Positions 56,053-64,000 of a stretch of 64,000 bases of DNA are shown piece by piece. Source of the stretch: Coix lacryma-jobi var. lacryma-jobi (taxonomy: Eukaryota; Streptophyta; Magnoliopsida; Poales; Poaceae); NCBI GenBank assembly GCA_009763385.1, contig CM019824.1, positions 112,114,660 through 112,178,659 on the forward strand, in the 5' to 3' direction. The notes under the pieces were generated by a model that saw only the letters and a list, made by a program, of their open reading frames with translations, did not search any database and was not told the origin of the DNA. How positions within the stretch are numbered: position 1 is the first letter of the stretch; each line of letters opens with the position of its first letter. A program made the position numbers and the translations under genes.

Positions 56053-57756
56053 TGCATCGTCAACACAAAGTAACCATGATCAAAGAAGAAAAGAAAATAG
56101 AAGTAGATAGAAGGAGAAACTTACTTGAGATGTCCAAAAGCCAAGTTAAAAGCCGAAGAGGGACAAATCGAGATAAGCAAAGCTTGGTCCCCAAAGACAT
56201 GGGCAACGGTTCGACACAACCAAGCAAAGGATCAGAGCAACAACTCATCAAGGAGCAAAACTCGATCAAAATCGGAGCACAAGACTTGGTTCCCAAAGAC
56301 ATGGGCAACAGCTTGACGCAACCAAGTCAAAATCAAGCTAGTCCTCAAGAAGAGGCAGAAAGGGCTCAACACCAATAGCTGAAAGCTCGATACCAATCAA
56401 GAATCACCAAAACAGAATAGTGAAAATAGCTAGTCCCTCAAGACAGAGGCATAGAGGCTCGACACAACTAGCTGAAAAGATCGATATCACATGAAAGCTG
56501 ACTCGGAGCAAAGCAGAAATGCTAATGCCCCCCCCCCCCTCACTCAAAGAACTCCCCCTCAACAGGTGAAACTCAGAATTGCAAATTGTCACCATATCAT
56601 AAAATGTTCCTCCCCTTGGAAAAATTCTCCCCCTTGGTGGCAATTTGCAATCAAAACAGAAGGGAAAAGAGCTCGATCAAGCGAAAACGGAGCTAGGCCA
56701 TGCCTATCGGAGTCAAGTAAATGCACATGAGTTCAAAAATGCATGTTAGCAGCTTCAGGTATATAATCGATAGAGTAAAAGAATGCTCTAAAGAGTGCTG
56801 ATCCGACTACAAAGCAACAAGCAAAAGTGCTAGCACAGACTCAAACTCATCACCAAATACGAAATATGAAAGCATAAGCCAAGTGAGCAGTTTTAAGATG
56901 TTCAGAAAGGAGTTTCACCATCAAAATAGCACTGAACATGTATAGACAGGAAGTCAACCAAATGGTAAACATGTATACAAGGTGAACTACCCCTAGCAAA
57001 GTTCAATCATCATGCTATAGAATGAAACATAGACTTGTGTTTTCAGATTTTATCGGAGAATTTGCAGCGGTTATTAACACAAGTTTAAATTCAGCATGTG
57101 ATTGCGAGAGGTTGAAAGCTTGCCATTGCGTAACTTTTCAACCGAGCTAAGCCTATGCATATGCAATCAGGAGCATGAAGTATCAGTTTCGGTCTTACAC
57201 TACACGGCTCAAGTTTAACTCAAAGTGCAATGAGAAACAGTCTCGATATCGTGATGTGCTGACAAAGCAATCTCATCTCAATCTTTTCAATTCACAAATA
57301 CTTGGTTCATTTTAAGCAGAGTATGAGCAGTCCAAGCAAGTGAAAGACTCACAATTAGAGACATAGCAACCTAGCATATATGTATAGCATAGTAACCTCA
57401 ACACATTCTACACATGCTAGTTGTCAATCTTAATGGTGAACATGTATCCAGTTTTAAGTTTATTAAGCATGTTCATCATTCTAAAAAATAGCTTAGCTCA
57501 CAACATGTATCAGTGATCAAAGAGAGCCTAAGCTACAAGCATCATCATATATCATCGAAGCATAGACTAAACAGAGCATAAGTTCATTCTAAGGAAAATA
57601 GACATGAAGCTCGAAAATGCAAGATGTATACATGATGAAATGCATGCAGAAGTCAGTATCGGAGTAAAAACCAGGCTAAAAACAGACTCAAAGACCCAAA
57701 ACAAAAGGAAATAAAAAAGTCAGTCTATGATACATCAAACAACATGCTTCCCCCAT
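56053..57756 (-). other. Noncoding region between copia-2 RNase H and LTR
   Basis: 1.7 kb. SIRE elements often keep an envelope-like gene here, but I see no such frame. It holds an imperfect 102-bp duplication (CTTGGTCCCCAAAGACATGGGC at 56184 and its variant at 56286) and a run of 13 C near 56528. Confidence 0.65.
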
Positions 57757-58340
57757 CTAAAAGGGGAAACACACACCAAGCACACCTCTCAACCTAGCAA
57801 AGGTTGAGAGATCCAAAGGCATGGTGAAAATATCCGCAACCTGGTTATGGGTGTCTACATGCCTAAGATCTTTGTCGCCTTTCTCGTAGTGATCACGAAG
57901 AAAGTGAAAGTGAACATCGATGTGTTTGGTCTTGGAGTGAAGAACAGGGTTCTTTGCTACACTAATGGTAGAAGTGCTGTCACAAAGCAAAGGGACCCGA
58001 CTGAAATCTAGACCATAATCATGCAAAGTAGCAACCATCCATAAAAGCTACGAAGCATAAGAAGCAGCGGCAACATACTCGGCTTCCGTAGTAGATGAGG
58101 CTACGTTCTACTATTTGCGAGAGGACAACGAAACTAGTGAAGAGCCAAGAAACTGACAAGTCCCAGAAGTAGACTTGCGCTCAAGCCGACAGCTGGCAAA
58201 ATCCGCATCGGAGTAACCACAAAGCGAAAGAGTCGAAGAAGAAGAGTACCAAAGTCCAAACTTAGGAGTGTATCGGAGGTACCTCATGATGCGCTTGACC
58301 GTTTGCTTGTGGGAAGTTCGAGGGGATGCCTGAAAATGAG
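57757..58340 (-). pseudogene. pol: copia-2 RNase H
   Basis: The C-terminal RNase H is clear at 57757-58038 (LLCDSTSTISVAKNPVLHSK, TKHIDVHFHFLRDHYEKG, VDTHNQVADIFT). The N-terminal half (58039-58340) is readable around stops near 58050 and 58115. The TEAEYVAAA segment lies there. Not functional. Confidence 0.8.
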
Positions 58341-58341
58341 C

Positions 58342-59216
58342 TCACAGGCACACAGAATACTGTATGTCTGGCCTCGTCGCCATCAGGTACAGGAGCGAGC
58401 CGATAATGCTCCTGTACTCCTTCTGGTGAACTGGCTCTCCATCCTCGTCCGCGTCCATCGCAGCAGTCGTTGCCATGGGCGTCGTAAGAGGCTTGGCCTC
58501 GCCCATGTCGAACTTCTTCAGGATGTCCTTCGTGTACTTGCCTTGATGCACGAACGTCCCATCTCGGGTTTGCTTGATTTGCAACCCGAGGAAGAAGGTC
58601 AACTCACCCATCACACTCATCTCAAACTCCCTACTCATAGTATATGCAAACTTGGCAACAAGTGCGTGAGAGGAGCCACCAAAAATGATATCATCCACGT
58701 AAATCTGGACTAAAAGGGTGTCATTGCCTTGCTTGAGGAGAAAAAGAGTCTTATCTACAAGTCCCATTTTGAAACCCTTGGAGAGCAAATTTTTTTTCAA
58801 ACGCTCATACCACGCTCTCGGGGCTTGTTTCAAACCATACAAAGCTTTTGAAAGTTTCAAAACATGGTTTGGAAACTTGGGTTCCTCAAAACCAGGGGGT
58901 TGCCTAACATAAACCTCTTCCTCTATATACCCGTTTAAGAAGGCACTCTTGACATCCATTTGGTAAAGCTTAAAACCCTTCGAAGCAGCAAAAGCTAGAA
59001 GGATCCTAATGGCTTCTAGACGGGCTACAGGGGCAAAGGTTTCCTCATAGTTTATCCCCTCTTTCCGGCAAAAACCCTAGGCTACTAGCCTAGCCTTGTT
59101 CCTCACTACCATCTCATCCTCACCCTGTTTGTTTTTGAAAACCGATTTGGTACCTATAGGGTGGCATTCTGGTGGAGGTGGAACTAGGGTCCAAACTTGA
59201 TTTCGGTCAAAGTTCT
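58342..59216 (-). pseudogene. pol: copia-2 reverse transcriptase
   Basis: A copia RT. It contains YEETFAPVARLEAIRILLAF, MDVKSAFLNGYIEEEVYV, KALYGLKQAPRAWY and the catalytic VQIYVDDIIFG, then FLGLQIKQ and IGSLLYLMATRPDI. The 205-codon part from 58959 is open. Upstream there is a CAG-to-TAG type stop near 59080, and the frame ends in a stop at 58340 inside SVCL. Confidence 0.88.
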
Positions 59217-59810
59217 CTAACTCCTCATGCATGGCATTAACCCAGTTAGGATCAGAAAGAGTGTGTCCAACATCTTTGGGCTCAAAAGAAGCAACAAATG
59301 CAGAATGAGCAAAGTGTGAGATCTCATACGCTCGCGACCCTGCGGGGGGTGTGCTTGCTGAACGCTTCGGGGCGCTTGCCTTGCCGAAGTAGGCTCCCCC
59401 TCGCTAGATGCTGTCGCTCCCTCAGGTGCAGCCGGTGCTCGATGGAGAGGTGGCTCAAGAGGACCCCAGGAAGAAGTTGTGGGATTAGGTCCTCGAGCTG
59501 AAGTAGTCGTCGTAGGGTCGACGGGGGAAGCCAATGGAGTTGGCTCGGGATCACCCCAATCGGCATCTTCCTGCTCCTCCACCACAAAGATGGTCTCTAC
59601 CAGCTCCTGTTCCCCTACAACATCAAAAGCAGAAGAAACACAAGGCATAGTCTCGTCGAATGTGACCTCGCAGGTCTCCACTATCCGGTTAGTCTCAAGG
59701 TTAAGAACTCGATAAGCACGCGAATGCGAAGCATAACCAAGAAACACGCCATCAGCAGAGCGAGATTCAAATTTGTCCAAATTGCCTTGCTTCAGAATAA
59801 GCACTTGCAC
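59217..59810 (-). pseudogene. pol: copia-2 integrase C-terminal region and linker
   Basis: It begins with the integrase C-terminal module (GNLDKFESRSADGVFLGYA, SRAYRVLNLET, TCEVTFDETMP). It continues into the low-complexity Pro/Glu/Ser/Thr linker that precedes copia RT. A frameshift near 59285 changes the last residues away from the expected NAMHEELENF, which is still readable in the next frame. Confidence 0.78.
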
Positions 59811-59833
59811 CCAAACACCCGAAAATGAGACAC

Positions 59834-60331
59834 CTATGGTACCCGTCCAAAACGCAACTCATAGGAAGTCTTCTTCATGAAAGCTCGAAGAAAGATGCGA
59901 TTTGAAACATGGCAAGCGGTGTTGATCACCTCGGCCCAAAAATGCCGAGGAGTCCTATGCTCATTGAGCATCATCCTGGCCATCTCAACAAGGGTCCGGT
60001 TCTTGCGCTCAACAACACCGTTCTGCTGGGGGACATAAGGAGAAGACAGCTGATGTTCGATTCCATGTGAAGAACAAAAAGAGGTAAAATGGGAGTTAAC
60101 AAACTCAGTACCATTGTCGCTATGAATAACTCTAATGGTATCAGGGGGAAACTCAGTTTTTAACCTCAAAATCAAATCACGAGCAAAAGAAAAAGCTTCG
60201 TCCTTAGCCTCCATAAAGAATACCCAAGAGTACCTCAAAAAATCATCAATGATCACCAGAACGTACCACTTCCCACCCGCTGAGCAAACCCGAGCTGGAC
60301 CAACAGTGTCTATGTGTAAAATCTCACCGGG
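59834..60331 (-). pseudogene. pol: copia-2 integrase catalytic core
   Basis: The open part (59834-60256) carries VIIDDFLRYSWVFF, VIHSDNGTEFVNSHF and QQNGVVERKNRTL, the second Asp and the Glu of the DDE triad. The first Asp is in the DTVGPARVC segment just upstream (about 60300), next to a stop at about 60330. A frameshift near 59820 separates it from the C-terminal region. Confidence 0.85.
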
Positions 60332-60931
60332 TCACTTTGTCATCACCTGATTAACAGGTGGGTGAGAAGCAGCAACCATCTTCCCGTGACGACAAGGATG
60401 GCAAACAAGGTCCTTCTGAAACTTAAGCTTGGGCAATCCTTGGATTAGGCCAAGTGAGCTATGTCTTGCAAGCAAGTCGAAGCTTAAGTGACCAAGTCTC
60501 CTATGCCACTTCCACAAATTAGAAGAAGAACCAGCCATCAAACATCTAGCAGAGCCGAAAGAACGAGAAAAATCAGCTCTGAAAACACGACCAAAAGGAA
60601 TGATCCAACAAACAAGATCTCCTTGAGGGTCTAAAACATGACTCAAACCTTTCTTAAAACGCACTTCAAAATCATCCTCAAGGAGTTGCGAAACAAAAAG
60701 CAAGTTAAAATGCAAGTTAGAAACCAAGGCAACATCCTTAAGAACAAAGTTCTCATTGAGCCGAATAGCTCCATGAGAAACAACCTTACCTCTACTATTA
60801 TCACCAAAGGTGATGTACTCTTTGTGCACCACGGGGTCTAGGCTGGAGAACCATTCCTTCTTTCCGGTCATGTGGCGTGAACACCCAGAATCCATGAGCC
60901 ACATGTTCTCCAACTGAAGTTCGTGCATCAA
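60332..60931 (-). pseudogene. pol: copia-2 protease and integrase zinc finger
   Basis: 199 codons. The aspartic protease motif is WLMDSGCSRHMTG. The GAG-pre-integrase zinc region follows (LWKWHRRLGHLSFDLLARHS ... CHPCRHGKM). The left end is a stop next to the integrase core. Positions 60932-61077 hold the upstream protease linker with stops. Confidence 0.85.
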
Positions 60932-61077
60932 TAGAAGGGCAGGAAATGAGCATATGGCACAACATTGGGGTTAGTATACTGAGAAGGATACCAGTGTTGT
61001 GTCATAGGCCTAGAAAAAGTGTTAGAAGCAACAACAAACTGTCCTTGTCCCATGGGTGAATAGCGATCACCACTAAA

Positions 61078-62134
61078 CTAAACCGGTGGTCCGCTATGGA
61101 ACGGAAAACCTCCAAACTCACCAACATGTCCCATTTGAGCAAAGCGATCACCACCATGCTGAAAAAATGGTCTGCTATGGGACGGTGTAGCAAACCCTCT
61201 TACACCCAGCTCATGATCGTATTGAGGACGACCGGAACTGCGACGGGCACGACCACCACCCCATGGTCTAGCTGCCTGGGGCCTAGCCACCTGAGGGGGT
61301 GCACCTCCAGGTCTAGCGCCCTGCCTCTGAACTCCCCGACCTTGCACACCATGGAGAAGGTCATGTCTGGCCTGGTTGTTCAGCTCTAACTCCTTCCTAG
61401 CGTTTCTCTTCCTCTGAAAGCAAAACTCAGCTAGGTGACCCTCACGGTGACAGTACTCGCACTCGAACCTCACCACTCTCTTGGGTTGTTGGTTCTTATG
61501 GTTGCGAGGGTTGTGCACTCTAGCGGGCTGCTTGCCTCTCGGAAGGGAATGACTAGAGACATCAAGAAGGGTGTCAAGTGTGTTCCAAAGATGGTTAGGT
61601 TTAGGTACCCACACTTGCTTTCGAGGTGGAGCCTTGGGAGGTTCATCAAGGATGCCATCCTTGGTGATAGGCTTGGGAGGCTCAGGTGGGGTGATCTTAG
61701 TAAGCTTAGGGATAGCAAATGGGTTCTCACTAGGGTTCACTCCGCTAAACTCACTGATCTTGGCAAAGACGTTAGCACCCTTCCCACCTGAAGCAAAGCC
61801 TACTCCTGAGCAGTCAGTTCCCCTCTTGAACTGACTGATCATCATGCCCAACTGCGGCTCACTGCATGACACCCAACTCAGGATGGACCTAAGGTATGTG
61901 TTTTCCTCCTTGGTTTGCATCCTGTCATGCCGACAGTTGGCAATCTCAAGCTCCATCCCCACGCATTGCTCACAAGGAGCGGACAAGGTGCTAACTGAGC
62001 TGGCCTTCACGGCTTCAGCAAGCTTGGCATTAACTTCTGCCAACTCAGTTCGCAAGCCTGGACAGGACTTGCACGCACCCAGCAAAGAAGGCATCGCCTT
62101 CACTTCCTCTAGCTCCTTCTTTAGGAGGGGACAC
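61078..62134 (-). pseudogene. gag: copia-2 gag, C-terminal part
   Basis: The C-terminal two thirds of a SIRE-type gag. A Cys-rich helical region comes first (QCPLLKKELEEVK, SCPGLRTELAEVN, CEQCVGMELEIANCRHDRM). A Pro-rich stretch follows (KITPPEPPKPITK), then the zinc knuckle CEYCHREGHLAEFC and a basic Arg/Gly/Gln-rich tail. The N-terminal capsid part is separated by the LTR inserted at 62135 and lies outside the window. Confidence 0.82.
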
Positions 62135-64000
62135 TGTGACACCTTAGTGTCAAGCACTGCATTAGGAACTACACTTAGCTACTAAAACTCATAAGCAATG
62201 CATTGCATCATTTCATGTGCATGAAAGTGCTTTTTGTCCTTGGTTTTATTAATTGGATTATTGATTTCTGTTGGACTTGATGGTTTAAATGGATTTCTGA
62301 TTTGACAAATAATTTTATAAAGTAGAGAATAATGAATCTAATACTTTTTATATTGATACCTTGGCCTAGTTTAAAAATGGTTTAACAAATAAAAATGGGA
62401 GAACTAATGATTTATGTCTCAAAAACTGACTTTATTTATATGGAGGCTGTAAAAATGATTTTCAGAAAAAGTGTCTTATATGAAAGTTGTAGAGAAAATT
62501 ATTTTGAGCAACTTTTATTTTTGAGTCAAAGCCTGGTTTGAAGTTTTCGAAACTGTTTTTGATTGGTCAAAGTTTGAAAAGATTTTGGAAAAAGAAAAAG
62601 GAAAATGTTTTTCTCCCGGCGCCACCCTTTCGGCCCAGTCCCGCCCGCGCCGGCCCACGCCGCTCCCACGCTCGCCCGTGCTGTGCGCGCGCGCTGCAGC
62701 GCCGGTCAACCGACTGCGCCGCGCCGTACGCCGGCCAGCCTGCCACGTGGCGGCTTGTCCCTGCCGCAAATCCGCCTCCGCCACTCTCCGCGCGATCCTT
62801 TTTCTCCCGATCACGCAACGATCTCCACCGGCCACTCCCGTGCTGCCTCGCCTGCCGCGCTGCCTCGCTGCTCGCGCCGCTCTGCCGCGACGTCGCGTCG
62901 GCCGTGGCCCCCGCCACGACCATCGCTCGCCGCCGGCCGGGCAAAGACCCCACGCACCACACCCCTCTCCCTCCCACTCTTCTTTCGCACGCACCGCACC
63001 CCCAGCTCTTCTAGTCTCCGCAAACGAACGCGAGCGCGAACGCTTGTGCTCGCCGCCGTTCGGCACCAAAAGCCCGCACCACCGTTCCGACCTCACCCAA
63101 CCACCACCATCCGATTCCTCTCGCCAACCTCTCCGCCTTCACCGTGCACACGCCGTGCGCGCGCCATCTTCCCCGACCAAGCCCCACCGTCACCAGAAGA
63201 CGAGGTGCCCCCTTCGGTCCCCGTTCGCCGCCGAAAGGAGCTCGAGCCCGTTCCGCACCACCCCGAGCTTCGCCACCTTCCTCCTTCACCCTCAAGCTTC
63301 ATCAGGCCAAGGCAAGGTGAGAACACGCCTCCGCGAGGTCTCTACCGCCCTCTAGCCCCCCTCTTCTTCCCCGACCGAGCGCCATGGACGCCGCCATGGC
63401 CGCGCACGTGGTCAAGCTCCACCGGAGCTTCACCGGCCGAACCAACCACCTAGTTCCACTTCCTAGGGTACGCATAAGCTTACGCCCTCGTTAATTTGGC
63501 CGGCGACCGCCGGAAACGGCGTAGCCGCGTGTCACCGCCGCCGGCGAGCTTCGGCCAAGCGCTAGCCCAACCATCACCACCACTCGGTTCGCCTCGTCGT
63601 GGGGATCACGCCGAGCACCACCTCACCGCCGGCGACCTCGCCGCCGGCGAGAAACCCCCGGTCAAACCCTTCCCCTGCTCCACCCTCACTGACTGCTGGG
63701 CCCCCATTGACCATGTGGCCCCACGCATCAGCCACCCATGGTCCATAGACCGAGTCTGCGCAGTATGGGCCGGGAGTTTTCAAATGTTTTTCCTTTTTAT
63801 TTTAATTTTTAGAAAAGCTTGTTATTTTTGTGTAGCACGATTTCAAATTCCAAATGAAGTGCTTTCAGTTTTGGTAGTTTGCTCATGAGTAGATCTATCA
63901 TGGAAAAATATGAAAGTATTTTTGGTAAAAGTTTTTATTACTGTTTTTATTTAATTCAATTTATGTGCTTTTATTGAGATAAATGGATTTATATGTTTTC
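62135..64000 (+). repeat. Third Tekay-like LTR, partial
   Basis: It starts TGTGACACCTTAGTGTCAAGC, matching the Tekay LTR terminus pattern TGTAACACCTCTAGTGTTAAGC. GACAC (62130-62134) is the predicted target site. It shows the same layout: an AT-rich first 450 bp, a GC-rich block (62610-63770) and then AT-rich sequence to the window end. Long overlapping frames in the GC block (for example 62585-63453) occur in several phases and on both strands. They look like composition effects, not genes. Confidence 0.75.

Larger units (their letters stand above)
53977..62134 (-). mobile_element. copia-2: SIRE/Maximus-type copia element, 3' part
   Basis: Reads leftward. It has a gag fragment, protease, integrase, RT and RNase H in copia order, a 1.7-kb noncoding region, a polypurine tract and the 3' LTR. 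It inserted into ORF0 of Tekay+ at about 53975; the exact terminus is uncertain by two bases. Its gag is cut at 62134 by a third Tekay-like LTR, so the 5' end lies outside the window. Pol has several stops and frameshifts. Confidence 0.88.

Noticed and set aside
55556..56073. Open frames of 90-159 codons in the copia-2 LTR
   Set aside because: They are inside an LTR, overlap in several frames and carry no known motif.
56526..56539. Run of C as a functional tract
   Set aside because: An isolated homopolymer in noncoding DNA; its length may even be a sequencing artefact.
56053..57756. Envelope-like gene expected downstream of pol in SIRE elements
   Set aside because: No frame with a signal peptide, membrane segment or coiled coil is present.

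Overview
The window is plant nuclear DNA made almost entirely of LTR retrotransposons nested in one another. The families are those of grass genomes: Tekay/Del chromoviruses, Tat and Athila types primed by other tRNAs, and SIRE/Maximus-type copia. A PACMAD grass of the maize/sorghum/sugarcane kind is likely, but that is inference. I found no host protein gene, rRNA, tRNA or CRISPR array. Nearly all pol reading frames are broken, mostly by changes of the C-to-T/G-to-A type expected of methylated, silenced DNA.

Layout, left to right. (1) 1-3879: minus-strand Tat element, cut by the window edge, with gag and protease missing. (2) 3880-3946: sliver of an LTR of the family called X below, inside (3) copia-1, a minus-strand copia element (gag start 3947-4139, primer site, 5' LTR from 4203). 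(4) 4827-18984: complete 14.2-kb minus-strand Tekay element inserted in the copia-1 LTR. (5) 19277-53975: plus-strand Tekay element, also inserted in the copia-1 LTR. Its own LTR is split at 23403 by (6) X+, a 24.6-kb unit (23404-47963, TSD CTACT) of a non-autonomous family. X+ contains (7) X-, an inverted copy of the same family (28240-44810, TSD ACAAC). The two LTRs of X- are in turn split by (8) a young gag-protease-only Athila-like element (29347-37161, TSD GCTGG) and (9) a solo LTR (42939-43742, TSD ACTAA). (10) 49206-53710: gag-only element (TSD ACTAC) inside the extra gene of the plus-strand Tekay copy. (11) 53977-62134: minus-strand copia-2, cut by (12) a third Tekay-like LTR from 62135 to the window end. 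The deepest chain is five levels: copia-1, Tekay+, X+, X-, Athila-like.

The main discovery candidate is an extra gene, called ORF0 here, between the primer site and gag of the Tekay elements. Its protein begins, directly after the initiator Met, with a near copy of the histone H3 tail (ARTKxxARKST, keeping K4, R8, K9, S10 and T11). The tail is joined to a conserved Trp-rich domain, a coiled coil and an acidic tail. Two strongly diverged copies in the window keep the H3-like start. The same element encodes an integrase with a chromodomain, a domain family whose known ligand is the methylated H3 tail. An element carrying both an H3-tail mimic and an H3-tail reader is, to my knowledge, undescribed.

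Other signals: a hairpin array in the Tat LTR with a conserved loop and changing stems; a short acidic peptide frame kept inside diverged Tekay LTRs; palindrome arrays in three U3 regions; covarying mini-hairpins upstream of the X polypurine tract; and two intact capsid-type proteins encoded only by elements that lack polymerase.
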